In this document: positions 34,646 to 46,655 of the stretch, in pieces
How the letters are laid out: every line of letters begins with the position of its first letter
Numbering within the stretch: position 1 is the stretch's first letter
Origin: Piliocolobus tephrosceles
Lineage: Eukaryota > Chordata > Mammalia > Primates > Cercopithecidae
Reading direction: 5' to 3'
DNA length: 64,000 nucleotides
Assembly (NCBI RefSeq): GCF_002776525.5
Contig: NC_045436.1
Location: forward strand, 10,609,294 to 10,673,293
Notes under the pieces: generated by a model
The model's input: only the letters and a program-made list of their open reading frames with translations
What the model was told of the DNA's origin: nothing
The model's database searches: none
Program-made: the position numbers and the translations under genes

Positions 34646-35175
34646 CTCATAAGTTCATATCTAACATTTGATGATAAAATGTTACTGAAATGAGGCAAAG
34701 ATAGAATCTATATTTATTAAGTAAATTCTTCTCTTTTAATGTCTTTGCTAAGTTAATAGCTATACTCTGCACTTATCAAGTACAGTATGTCAAAACTAAA
34801 ATAAGCTGCATATTAAATATATTCATGTTAGCTCTTGTTAAGAAAAATATAATTGTGCATGGTTAAAAAACATTTAATATTATGTCAAATATTTCAAATC
34901 ACTGTATGAAAAATTGTTGAAGTTTACTCAATTTTAAATCACATGCAAATGTGAGAATTAATTATAATTGATTTTATGGAACAGTAAATCAGAACTTTTA
35001 AAAATCTGTTGTTTTTCAGAAAGTTTTGAATAATACAATTCAACTTTTTTTATATCACTGAAGGCCAGAAAATACTGATTTAGTCTGATAGTGATAAGAT
35101 TTACCCCCTTCTAAACTGAGTATTTAAAATATGTCAGCCAATTCTGATGACTTAATAATTTACATAAAAAATTTA

Positions 35176-35464
35176 GGGCCAGGAGCGGTGGCTCCCTCCT
35201 GTAATTCCAGCACTCTGGGAGGCCGAGATGGGTGGATCACCTGAGGTCAGGAGTTGAAGGCCAGCCTGGCCAACATGGCGAAACCCCATCTCTACTGAAA
35301 ATACAAAAATTAGCTGGGCGTGGAATCCCAGCTACTCGGGAGGCTGAGGCAGGAGAATTGCTCCAAACCAGGAGGCAGAGGTTGCAGTGAGCCAAGATCA
35401 TGCCACTGTACTCCAGCCTGGGTGACAGAATGAGACTCTGTCCCAAAAAAGAAAAAAGAAAAAA
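35176..35464 (+). mobile_element. AluS SINE with internal deletion
   Basis: A sense Alu dimer. A stretch of roughly 15 bases is missing early in the right arm (gggcgtggaatcccagc instead of the usual longer spacing). The tail is A-rich with G interruptions. Confidence 0.93.
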
Positions 35465-36607
35465 TGTAATGCAACATGTGATAATATCGTTACTTTCCAA
35501 ACATTAAAAAGGATCATGGACTGTGTTGGATTTTATAATTTGGAAACATGAGTGTGTTAGCATTTGGCGTGTTTTGGAAAAGGTGTGATATTTGTAACTG
35601 ATACTCCTTAATTCAATCAATACAAAGTATTTCCATTTATATCAACATGAACTTGGACTGTGACTCTTTTCTTCTTTCTGAAATGCTTCTTTTAAATTAC
35701 TCTTTCTATTTATGTATTCATTAAATAAACCTATACAATGTTTTATTATGTCTAGACACATATTACAAATTTTCAATGACATGGATTATGCAACATCATG
35801 TCTCTTTTCTTGCAGAATTGCAAATGTTTATATACACTGTATAACTGAGGCTGGGACTATTGAATGCATCTCATCTTTGAAATAAAACAGACTTCAGTGT
35901 GGCCCAAGTCAGCAAAAAAATACGATTAACCTTAGATTTAAAAATAAAAATAAAGCAAAACAAAACACCACTTCCCCTGAAGTAGCAGAGAAATAAGAAA
36001 AGTTATGTTAGATGCAGTTTAACATTGTACACAGCTGAGTATCTCTGGCAACTTGAGGACGTATGAGAGACATGAAAAATGAAGCCATCAAACATTTCAC
36101 AAAGCTGACTTGGAAACTAGGAAATTGTCAAAAGATTACTGATGTTGGAGTCCCTGAATCCTCCCAGTGACACCCTTTGGCAGAGCTGTGTGATTTGCCA
36201 GAATAGAGCTTAGCATCCCAGATAAAAGAGAAGGGATTGATGACTGTAGGATTCATGCAAGATATGGGTATGAGGGAAAAATTATCCTGGAAGAAAGAGA
36301 ATTTTATCAGTAATCGAGAATATGGCTGGAATGATGAACTGTATTGTCTGGAAAGGAGTCAAGCAATAAGCGGTTTGCAGACATTAGGAGAAAATGGTCC
36401 TGGGTATAACAATAGGGCTGATAAGCACTAGTGGTTGAAGGCAGGGCTTGAATGAAATGGTGTGATCAAAAGTACTTAACAAAAAGTGGAGACCAGGAAT
36501 GTGACATTGAATAGCCAAGAACAATTTTGTTAGGAGCAGTTGTGAGAGTAGGTGTAGATGAAAACCACTGGAGTCTACTTTAACATATTTTTCTCATGGA
36601 GACAAAC
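35465..36607. other. Non-genic interval, nothing recognised
   Basis: No gene or repeat is named. The frame at 36237-36431 (64 codons) has no motif. Confidence 0.4.
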
Positions 36608-36735
36608 TCTCTAAACCTCAGGTTTCCTGTAATACAGACAATACAATAATGTGGCTTATTAAAGTACTGTGAGAATTAAACTATATAAAGTAAGTGATTG
36701 ACACAGCACTGGGCACACTGATAGAAAATATTTTC
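36608..36735 (+). mobile_element. MIR SINE fragment
   Basis: The order taaacctcaggtttcctgta, acaatacaataatgtggctt, gtgagaattaaactatataa and acagcactgggcacac matches the central and 3' part of MIR. Confidence 0.78.
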
Positions 36736-39700
36736 CATGTATAAATGAACATTTTAAAGCATTTTAAAAAAATTTTCCCCCCTTCTCTCAATAACAAAGG
36801 GACCACATGATGACTCATCCTTTTGGTTTAATTTGTAAGATTTTTATTTTTCAAATGAAAAAGTCTTCAGTGGCTGCTTCCTGCTGGCTTTCTACATGTG
36901 TTGCTGAATGAGTTTTACTAAAGCAAATCATTAGCAAATCTGTCTCACTTTTTTGTATATTCTGTGCTTTGACCACTAGATAAGTTATAAAGCCTTGTCA
37001 GACTTTCTGAAAGCTGGTTTTTGATCCCTGGGAAGCCAGCCCACGGTGGTTTGTTTAATGATTTTACATGTGCCACAACCTCAAGCACTGTGGATTGTAT
37101 CTTTACATTAGTTTCATATAACTCATTTCTTTAGTTGCTGGCAAGCATACAAGGAGATACTTCATTCCATTGTTCTGCAAACTACTCTGCCGGCATTTCA
37201 AACTGTCTATCATGAAAAGAGAGGAACGTTCAAGAGTTTCTCTGTGTCTGCATCAGTAATTTCACATCTAGCAGCCAAGTTTTTATTTTCCTGGAGTTTG
37301 CTCCAGTGCTCCTTCTTTCTCATTACATGTTTTTTTGTTTTGTTTTGTGTTTGGTAAAACTATTTCTGTGTATTGGCCTGGAGTCAAACTAGAAATAATT
37401 ATTGACTGATTTCTCCACCATTAATTCTGAGAGCCTCTCGCTTGTTGCTCAGCCGTTTGATTGTAGACATATTAATTACAGACTCTGTTTCACACACTTT
37501 TCCTGGTAGTTGTTTTAACATTCTCGTGTCTTCCTAAAAAACCTATGCCCTATGTAAGGAAATGTTATCGGCCAGATGTAAAACACCTCTTCTGTGAAAA
37601 TAAGCTAAGACAGAAGATTCATATTAAATCATAACAGTCCTTTGATCTGGTTTTCATTTCTACAATAGGTGTTTCCATGTCAAACTCAATTCTTTCTCAC
37701 TTTGTTCATAAATGGTGATTTTCAGGGCAGCATGATGCTTTATTAACTCTTTCAGCTCACTGGGGTTACATTAAAGTCAGGGCTTTACTCTATGAGAACT
37801 AAGATGGGGCTTTGACATTAAACACATTCCTCTTCCTGGGGTGTACTCAGTGTTGTAATTAAGCTGCTCTTAACTGCACTAAACAATACCCTGGCAATAT
37901 AAAAGTGATATTATTTAAAGCTGCCTAGCTGGTGACCAGAGAGTAACTAAAACCCTGTGAAAATCAGGTCATTATATATTGACCCCTGCTTTGCCCATTT
38001 TTTCTCTCACCCATCTTGTATTATATATATACCTATAGTTACTGCTAAGCCATATGAGTATATAAATACACACTGGCTTTAAAATTCTGTTGGTGTAATA
38101 TTAGTAGACGTATTAGATCTTCCTATGGTAATTTCTTTGGCTCAATGGGCAGCCAGTTAGCACTGTGGGACATACAAATATAGCATCACAAACAAGCTAC
38201 TTGTGTATTCCAGTATTAAATTATTTTTCCTTCAACTCAATAAAAGTAATGTTAATGATAATATCTCCTGAGTAAACTTAACTACTGAAGCATTTTCTTT
38301 GATATCTAAGTCATTCTACTTTTCTTCATTACTTCAATTTAACCTTGAAGGTGACTCATTAGAGAAAACACCAAGATATAAATGTAAGGATTTAAGGAAA
38401 GCAAAGAGCACTGTCCAAGGTACAGGGACATATCAAAACATTTTAATTAAAGTAATGGAACTAGGGAGGCATTTTAGAAGATGAAATCTCTAAGCTTGAT
38501 AAAATGAAAGAGGCATCTGTGTGCGGCCAAGTGTTATCTTTTCTTAAAACGCATACAATGAAGAAAATAAAAGGCATTCAAATTACTGTTATAATTAGAA
38601 ATATTTGATGTTCAACAACGTTTTAACATGGAGGTTGTAATTTGACTTATATTTTTTTAAAAATCTCTCTAAAGACATAAAACTTTCATTTCAGTAGAAT
38701 GAGGTTTTTGATAACATTTTATTTGTAGATGACACAGCACAAGTGGAAAGCCATTTGGCTAAGAAGTGTATACTAACTCTGATTTATAGAAAATGTTTGT
38801 TTTCATATCCCGATAGATGAATTCAGTAATTATGAAAGCAATCTTATAATTTAAATTCATCCAGTCAGTCATGGGATCATTTGGTGTGGTTATTTTGCTG
38901 GACTATCTAAATATCTGAGTTGTAAAAAGAACATAGATTCTCTGGAAAACGTGCTTTTGTGGGAATAGCTGCAGCACTCACTGAGAACGTCTGAGTCAAT
39001 ATGTAGTGTATTCCAATTTGTTACTTAAAATATCATGGCAAGAAGAAGAGACTGCCTACACAATAAATGGAAGGAAGGAAAAAGCTGTAAAAATAAGATT
39101 CATAAGTTTATGTTAGGAGCTTAATAAATGTTACCGCCAGTATTTTATCAACAACTTGATAATCTAATGATACATTTCTTAGGAGTCAATTTGGTTTTAA
39201 AGCATTATAACTTATAGCACCACCCTTTGACCCCAGCGAGGAGAGCTGAGAGTTTCTGACGGGGACCTAGTGTATTTGAGGGGCTCATTCTAGCTGCTGA
39301 AGAGTCTCCAATCCAGGGTGCAACCCTTCTTCCCATTGGAGACATATTCCAGATACTCTCCACCCAAAGTAAGCCTGAGACTTGTTCTGGGGCCTGTGCC
39401 AGGTTCTTTGCCAGCCAGTCCTCTAGAAGTCAGATCTCCCTGCAGACCCAACACTATGTCAGAGGACCATTAAAGGGAAGCTGTTCATAGTTGTGTAGCG
39501 TCTACACAGCAGGCAGAGTTTGAGTAAGTGCGCTAGAGTACATGCATGGAAATTCCTTCATGGTGCTGGAGGCTCCTGCAGGTGGAAAGAAAAGTGGGAT
39601 GAGCAGCAAGCCTTCTAGATAAAAATGAAAACATATTTATTAATGGGAGGATATAAGATGTTTTATTTAATAGCTTGATATCTAACAAATATTTAGATAT

Positions 39701-40961
39701 TCAGTATGTGATATTTTTCCATTTTGCTCCTTTCAGAGATGGAAAATGTTAAAGACATGCTCAGTGGTGTTTTCATTCAACCAGAAATGCCATAAAATAC
39801 AATGTGTACTCTATGAATATAATGTGCTACAAAAACGATTCAGAAACATTGACAACTCAATAACCACACAGTGTGTTTTGTAACTTTTATGTTTATACTT
39901 TTTGAAAAAGCTTTTTAAACTTGAAAGTATGATCGTATGCGACTCTGTGCTTATTTTAAAAAGTACAAGAGAAAAGTATTAGTTAAGTTATGCCTAATGG
40001 TTTCCATAGTCACACGTTGAAGATTCAGAATCAGATATTGATTCTGGCCCAGTCTATATCTGTGTTTTTCCATACATTATTTTGCCCTGTGCTTTGAAGA
40101 GCTGTGGTGATACATCACTTCTGAAAAAGTACTCCATCATTTTCTCTAGAAATTCTTCAGGCTACTGACATTCACTTTATAATATCTGATTTTCTGCATG
40201 CTATTACCATCAACAGAAAAATTTCAAACTAAGCTAGTACATGTAAAGGAAATGACATCACCAGGGCACTGCCCTAGCTAAGTGTAATTGCAAAATGTGT
40301 TCTAATTAAGGAAATGTGAAAGTGTGTGCATCTATGGTATGTGCATAATTGTTGAAATAAAGTCATTCATATGTAATGTTCTAACAATGTTAAGCCTGAA
40401 AAACCCACCTGGCACTCTTATTAGTAGGTTCCTGTTTCAAGTCTTGCCTGCTTTAATATCCTTCTTTACCTTCCTCTCTTCGTTCCTGTCCTTCTTCCTT
40501 CCCATTTTCTTTATAAATTGTAAAGATCTTTGGGGGCATTTATTTTATTATAATGCACATGACACACATATGCATGAGTCATTAACTGTGAGATATTTCA
40601 GGATTACTAAAAGCGCCAAGGTTCAAGTTATCAAGTGATGTTGAAAATTCAACTGGGGCAAATTGGGTAACAATGAATAAATAATAGCTTAGTTACTACG
40701 TTTAGTTACTACATAGTAACTACAAATAGTTAGCTACATTTGATCTTAGGGCACTTTGTTTACTTTGTAGATACTTTAGATAGACTTTGTTAAATAAAAG
40801 TAGATATTGCAAGAATTTGAACTTTTATTTTGTAAAATTATACTGTTGTCTCATTATTTGTCAATTATGGGTTTCGTGGTGTTGAAAGAAGGTGTATTTT
40901 CACTAAGTTATTAACCAAAGTTAATAGTTTAAACTTGTTTACTCTTTTCTTTCTGGAACTT
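36736..40961. other. Repeat-poor 4.2-kb tract, candidate regulatory or noncoding-RNA DNA
   Basis: This is the longest run in the window in which I recognise no interspersed repeat. Sub-blocks at about 37000-37950 and 39220-39610 have more mixed base composition than the AT-rich surroundings. No exon-like frame, splice chain or CpG cluster is apparent. Absence of old repeats can reflect conserved regulatory DNA, but sequence alone cannot show that. Confidence 0.35.
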
Positions 40962-41379
40962 TGATATGGTTTGGGTATTTGTCCCCTCAAATCTCTTCTT
41001 GACAAATGATCCCCAGTGTTGGAGGTTGCAGCCTGGTGGGAGGTGTTTGGGTCACGGAGGTGGATCCCTCGTGAATGGCACAGTCACATCCTCGCGTAAT
41101 GAATGAGCTTCCGCTCTGAGTTCACCGGAGAACTCGTTGTTTACAGCAGTGTGGCACTTTCTCCTCACTCTCTCTCGTACCCACACTCCCTATGTGAGAT
41201 GTCTACTCTCCGTTTACCTTCCACCATGACTGGAAGCTTCCTGGGGCCTCACCAGAAGCAGATGCGAGTGCCTGCTGCTTGTACAGCCTGCAGAGCCATG
41301 AGCTAATTAAACCTCTTTTCTTTATCAATTGCCCAGTCTCAAGTATGTCTTTATAGTGAGGCACGAGCAGACTAACACA
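40962..41379 (+). mobile_element. MST-type MaLR solo LTR
   Basis: Starts tgatatggtttgggtatttg and ends agcagactaacaca. Between are gggaggtgtttgggtcacgg, caccagaagcagatgcg, gtacagcctgcagagccatg and a poly(A)-signal region attaaacctcttttctttat. A weak 5-bp flank pair (aactt / gacct) may be the target duplication. Frames at 41103-41306 and 41203-41403 lie inside it. Confidence 0.9.
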
Positions 41380-41867
41380 GACCTTATACATAATTAACCT
41401 CATAGATTTCTCCTAATTATTTAATGTGGTCTCTATGACATTCCAGAATTGTGCTTATTATCCATACCTTTCATTTCATGCTATACTATATACTCATTGT
41501 TTTTGGAAGTTGACCCCACTGATCTTTTTTGAATTCCTATTAACCACAGCACCTCTCTCTCCACTTTCCTGTTCCACTTAAGAGTCTTTTCTTGTGAAGT
41601 TTACCCTTTTAGAAACCCTTCTTTGCTATCCTTAGTCTCTATGGATTTTTCTCTTTGGTAAGTTAATTAAAGATTAACATTTTGGTTGTTTAGAGTTTTT
41701 GTTTCCAGTTACTATAAAGAAAGCTGGTATAAACAATCATGTACAGGATTTTCTATGAACATGAGTTTTAATTCCTCCAGGATAAATGTTCAGGAGCATA
41801 CTCGCTGTATCTAATTTTATTTAAAAAGCTGACAATTTGTTTACCAGAGTGGAAATAACAGGCAGGA
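41380..41867. other. Non-genic interval, nothing recognised
   Basis: AT-rich and unassigned. Confidence 0.4.
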
Positions 41868-42861
41868 TTCTAAGATAGATTCCAAGATTCCCTCCCACTA
41901 ATGTACCTGCCACTTATAAAGTCTTCTCCTTGAATGCCAATAGAATTTGTGAATATAAAAACTACTCCTGTGATACGGCCAAAGAAATGTTTAAGACGTA
42001 ATTAATGCTCCTAGTCACTTGACTCTGAACGAATCAAAAGGGTGATTACCCTAAGTGAACCTTACATAGTCACGTGAGCCCATTAAAACAGACTCAAAGA
42101 TGCATAGACTTACTTTCTGGACTTAAAGGAGCATATTAAATGGCCTGGGTCATGTGGAAAGGACCCAAGAGTAACCGCTAGATGCTGAGAGTGGCCTTTA
42201 GCCAATAACTAGCAAGAAAATTAGGACCTCAATCACATAACCACAAAGAAACGAGATCTTCCAACAACCTGAGTCTTCTTAAAATAAGCTCTATTAATCC
42301 AGCCACCCAGTGAAGACACAGGTACCCAACATCTTAATTTTAACCACACGAGACTCTGAGAAGAGGACTCGTACAATAAACAATACTTGTCTGGCTTTTA
42401 TTATCAGATTCTAAGAGGTAGGTAGCCTGTAAATCTTTGGATTTTGCCAAGTGATAGAAGTATCTTTGTTATTCGTGGTGACCCTTCAGCTCACACATGA
42501 GAGTTTATACTGACAAGGTGACTCATCGTGGGCTCCTAGATTAGTTTGTGTTAAGGAGATGACTCAAGATGGGATCTGGTCAAGCTAGAAAGAACAACCA
42601 TGTGATAAGAGGGTTGGGGCTTTGAGCCTAACTGCTGGGGACATGAGAAGGGCTGAAGATTGAGTCATATGGCCAATGACTCAATCACACATAGGTAATG
42701 AAGTCGTAATTAAAATTCTGGACACCAGCATTGGGCGAGCTTCCCTGATTGGCTGTAATCTGATTATGGTAACACATCAGTGTGCCTGGAGGGTAATGAA
42801 CCCTGATTACATGGGAGAGGATGATAAAAGTTTCACCTTTGAAACCCTCTCAGAGAGGATT

Positions 42862-42992
42862 AAGAAAGCAGCTAATGATACTAGGCTTAATACTTGGGTG
42901 ATGAAATAATCTGTACAACGAACCTCCACGACACAGTTTACCTATGTAACAAACCTGTACTTGCATCCCTGAACTTAAAATAAACATTAAAA
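42862..42992 (+). mobile_element. L1P 3'-end fragment, severely 5'-truncated
   Basis: Contains ttaatacttgggtgatgaaa, taatctgtacaacgaacc, ttacctatgtaacaaacctg and ctgaacttaaaataaa, the 3' end of a primate-specific (L1PA/L1PB) element. Only about 130 bases were copied. The frame at 42676-42909 crosses its junction and is not a gene. Confidence 0.85.
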
Positions 42993-43054
42993 AATAAATC
43001 AATCAAAAATTTAAATTTAAGAAGTCAAAATTAATAATCTTGAATCTATGTATA

Positions 43055-43101
43055 GAGAAAGAAAAGAAAGAAAGAAAGAAAAAGAAAGAAAGAAAGAAAA
43101 A

Positions 43102-43184
<83 letters not shown>
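43055..43184. repeat. (GAAA)n microsatellite, about 32 units
   Basis: A nearly uninterrupted GAAA run downstream of the L1P fragment, with a few extra A. It ends exactly where the host LTR resumes, so it probably grew from the L1 poly(A) tail. Charged or Phe-rich frames on both strands are artefacts. Confidence 0.97.
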
Positions 43185-43720
43185 CCTCCCAGACCTCACC
43201 CCAAGTGTCTTTCCATTTGGTCAGTTCTGATTTGCATCCTTTAGCTATAATAAAACTGTAATCATATTTATAGGATTTTCCTGAGTTATATGAGTCACTC
43301 TAGAAAATTATTGAACCTGAAGGGGGATAGTGTAGTGACAGTCTCAGAAATTGTAGCCAACTGGACAAAAGTGAGGGTAGTCTTGGAATTTCCAGAAGTG
43401 AGGCGGGTGTCTGAAGTGAGAACAATCTTATGAAGGACTGTGCCATTAACCTGTGAAGTTTGCCCCAACTCTGGTCATTGGTGACAGAAGTCAGGCAGTC
43501 TCCATCTACTACCAGACTCCTGACACACGGAAACTGTGAGAAAATGGACTGTTTTGTTTTAAACTGCTAAGTTTGTGGTAAACAGTAACAACAGAAAACT
43601 AATAAAGTGACTATTCCCTTGTATATTTCCACAATATTTCCACAGTTGTTCCCCAGCCTCACTACCAGTGTTGTCATTTTTTTTTTTTTTTAATTTTAGT
43701 AATTTTGAGATACCTAAGAT

Positions 43721-44151
43721 TGTCTTAGCCTGTTGTGTCCTGCTATACCAGAAATCCTGCCAGAGAGTAATTTAGAAGGAACAGAGATTTTTTGTTTGTT
43801 TGTTTGGTTGGTTGTTTTGTTTGTTTTGTTTGTTTTGTTTTAGAAGCTGGGAAGCCCAAGATCAAAGGGCCCACACCTGGTGAGGGTCTCCTCACTGCCT
43901 CATCCCATGGCAGAAGGCAGAAGACAAAAGGGCAAGGGAGGGGGCATGTGCAAGAGGGGCCGGACTTGCTTTTGTAACAAATTCCCTTTCAAGAGAACTA
44001 ACCAACTCCAGTGAGAACACCATTACTCCATTAATGACAGCATAGCCTTCATAACCTAATCACCTGTTAAAGGCCTCTCCTCTCGATATTGTTGCATTGG
44101 GTGTTACATTTCCAACACGTGGACTTTGGGTGACGCATTCAAAACATAGCA
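43721..44151 (-). mobile_element. MST/MLT1-type MaLR solo LTR
   Basis: On the plus strand it runs from tgtcttagcctgttgtg to cattcaaaacatagca, the reverse complement of a MaLR LTR. The interior has gatcaaagggcccacacctg, ctcatcccatggcagaagg and ataacctaatcacctgt. Flanks aagat (43716-43720) and atgat (44152-44156) form a near-perfect 5-bp target duplication. Confidence 0.85.
43789..43842. repeat. (GTTT/GTTTT)n low-complexity tract inside the LTR
   Basis: Repeats of gttt and gtttt, with a gttg variant, occupy the place of the LTR's T-rich region. It gives a short Cys/Phe/Val-rich frame at 43792 that is an artefact. Confidence 0.9.
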
Positions 44152-44655
44152 ATGATGGTATCTCATCTTGATTTTAATTTTCATGTCTGAACAGCTAATT
44201 AATATTGAACATCTTTCCATGTCCTTACTTGCAATTTGGTATTGTCTGTTATCCATTGCGCCTTTGGGATCATGTCTAGGAACATTTTTTCTAGCCCAAA
44301 TTCACAAAGATTTTCTCTTATGTTGTATAGCTTATTACTTACATTTAGCTCTATTTGGAGTAAAATTTTTTGAATAAAGTGTGAGGTTTAGGTTATGGTT
44401 CTTTTCAAAAAATATATTTCATATTGTCAGTGCCATTGGTGGAAAAGACTTCTCTTTCTCCATTAAATTGTTCTTGCACCTTTATAAAAATCATTTGGGC
44501 ATATTTTTGTGAGTCTATATCTGGATTGTGTTCTCTGAGTTGTATGTGTATCCTTCCATTCAGTTTTGGTTACTGTAGGTATATAATGAGTTATAATTGG
44601 GCTGCATGAATCCCACAACCTAGCTCTTACTTTTCAAATGATTTTACTAATTCAA

Positions 44656-44941
44656 TTTTTTTTTTTTTTTTTTTTTTTTGAGATGGAGTCTTACTCTGTC
44701 GCCCAGGCTGGAGTGCAATGGCGTGATCTTGGCTCACTGCAAGTGATTCTCCTGCTTCAGCCTCCCGAGTAGCTGAGATTACAGGCAGGTGCCACTGCAT
44801 CTGGCTAATTTTGGTATTTTTAGTAGAGACAGGGTTTCACCATATTGGCCAGGCTAGTCTTGAACTCCTGACCTCAGGTGATCTGCCCACCTCAGCCTTC
44901 CAAAGTGCTGGGATTACAGGCGTGAGCCACCATGCCTGGCC
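44656..44941 (-). mobile_element. AluS SINE with internal deletion, nested in L1M
   Basis: An antisense Alu with a 24-base T-run. About 20 bases are missing after ggctcactgcaa in the left arm, so it reads directly into gtgattctcctgc. It splits the L1M ORF2 sequence and is therefore younger. Confidence 0.95.
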
Positions 44942-45889
44942 ATTTTTTTGTGTGTATTTTCTTATAAATTTTAGAAATAGCATATCACTATTTACCAATA
45001 TCTACCTGAATTTGATACAAATTGCATTGGGGGAAAATTGACATCTTTATTATGTTGTCTTCTGTTCCACAACCACAATATTTGTCTTCAATGGTTTAGG
45101 TCTATGTTTTTTTTCAGCATAATTTAAAATTTTTTGGCATATAAATATGTAAATATTTTGTTGGAGTAACATCAACTTGTTTAATTTATTTGTGGTGTTC
45201 TAAGTGGTATTGTGTTTCTTATTTAATTTCAATTTATTGCTAGTATACAAAATAAGATTGATTTGTATTTTGACTTTGTGTCCTACAAAAGCTTGATAAA
45301 CTCTCTGATTTGTTCTCGTTTTCCTATGTCCTTGGAGTTTTCTGACTATACAATCATATTATCTGCAACAAGGAAACTTTATTTCTTATTTTCCAATCTG
45401 TATATGTTTTATTTCATTTTATTTATTTTATTTTTATTTCATTTTCTTGTTATTGCTCTGCTTAGAAATGTCAGTTGTTTGAAAACTAATTTACTTGTGT
45501 TTTTTTCCTATTTCTCTTCTCAGTTCTATCAGTGTTTTCTTCACGTACCTGAAATTCTGTTTTTAGGTTCATAGACATTTATAATTGTTATCTCTGATGA
45601 ACTACTCACTTGTCATTACTGAATAACTCTTCACGTAGTTTGCGATGCTTTTTTCCTCTGGAATCTCCAGCATTTTATATTAATATAGCCATTCCATTAA
45701 CAAGTTTTGCTTTTTAATTGGAATGCATATCCTGTTTGCCTTTATTTTGATTATTGATATTTTAGAGGTTGTATCTATCATTTTGCTGTATTTTTTTCTT
45801 ATCCATTTTTTCTCAGTTTTATTTTTACCTTTTCCTGCCATTTAAAATGATTCTGTATTATTTGCTCTGTTCGCTTATTAGATATATCT

Positions 45890-45958
45890 TTCTCTCTCTC
45901 TTTCGTGTGTGTGCGTGCATGAGAGAGAAAGAGAGAGAGAGAAGTGGGGGAGAGAGAA
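45890..45958. repeat. Compound (TC)n(GT)n(GA)n microsatellite
   Basis: A TC run, a GT run and a GA run follow each other within the antisense L1M. The TC and GA arms are mutually complementary and can form a hairpin. Confidence 0.88.
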
Positions 45959-46655
45959 ATTGCTTTAGATTTTCTAGTGTAGGCCTTTACTTATCACAGC
46001 ATACCTTCAAATACTGTTGTAATACTTAAACTTTAAAAAACCTTTAAAATAAAAGTTTTTACATCTACTTTTCTAGACATTGTGCTATTATTTTTACATA
46101 TTTGTTTTTACATATGGTATAAGTATCACAACATATTGGTGTTATGGTTTAAATAAATTTAAAATTGAAGAAAAATTCTATTTATTTACCTATACAACAT
46201 TTCAAATGTACTTTACTTCCTTTTAGAGATACAGATTTCAATCTGATATCATTTTATTCTACCTGAAAAACTTTTCTTAACATATTCTTAGTGTAGACCT
46301 ATTGATGATAAATACTTGTAGTTTCTATGAGTCTGGGATAATCTTTATTTTCACCTTTGTTTTTGAAAGATTGTTGGTAATTTCTTAAGTTCAATGAAAT
46401 GCTGCTCCATTGTGTTTTGTTTTACCTGTTTTCATCCTTATATTTATTCTTCTATCCATAACATGTCTTTTTTCCCCTTTGAACAATTTCATGATGATAT
46501 ACTTTTATTAGTTTTCTTCATGTTTCTTGTGCTTGGAGTTTGTTGAGATTCTTAGCTCTAGGGGCTTATAATTTTCATACAATTTAGAAAAATTATGTTA
46601 TTATTTCTTCATTTTTTTTTCTCTGCCCCTCTGCCTTCAACTTGCCAACTCTATT

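Larger units (their letters stand above)
32105..35175. other. AT-rich interval with small palindromes and one A-tail
   Basis: No gene or named repeat is recognised. It contains the palindromic tandem at 32943-33017 and the AATAAA-plus-poly(A) arrangement at 34577-34645, listed separately. Frames at 33308-33529 and 34271-34561 show no motif. Confidence 0.45.
42385..43499 (+). mobile_element. LTR-type element nested in the MLT1-like LTR, itself interrupted by L1
   Basis: The left part (to about 42861) includes gatgactcaagatgggatctg, gaacaaccatgtgataag and gccaatgactcaatcac. The right part (from 43185) includes cctcccagacctcacccc, a tataataaaactgtaa polyadenylation-like region, gagttatatgagtcactc, then gtctgaagtgagaacaatc and ccattaacctgtgaag. 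Together these fit a common primate LTR consensus that I remember but cannot name with confidence. Confidence 0.6.
41868..43606 (+). mobile_element. MLT1-like MaLR LTR, split by a nested insertion
   Basis: The 5' part (41868 to about 42375) has aggattctaagatagattcc, agtcacgtgagcccatta and gctgagagtggcctttagcc. The 3' end resumes at about 43500 with actcctgacacacggaaac, tttaaactgctaagtttgtg and aacagaaaactaata. The intervening 1.1 kb is another LTR-like element that carries its own L1 insertion. Confidence 0.68.
44157..46655 (-). mobile_element. L1M remnant, minus strand: ORF2 pieces through ORF1 3' end
   Basis: From left to right the antisense sequence moves 5' in the element. It has the late ORF2 block with gatggtatctcatcttgatt, the reverse transcriptase region (tttgactttgtgtcctac), the endonuclease region (ggttcatagacatttataat), the inter-ORF block (cttatcacagcataccttc) and the ORF1 3' part (gatgataaatacttgtag, cttcatgtttcttgtgcttg). 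It is heavily mutated and interrupted by an Alu at 44656-44941. Confidence 0.85.

Noticed and set aside
41103..41403. Frames on both strands considered as a small gene
   Set aside because: They lie inside (the minus-strand one almost entirely) the MST-type LTR.
43017..43261. Lys/Glu- or Phe/Ser-rich frames on both strands
   Set aside because: They are translations of the (GAAA)n microsatellite.
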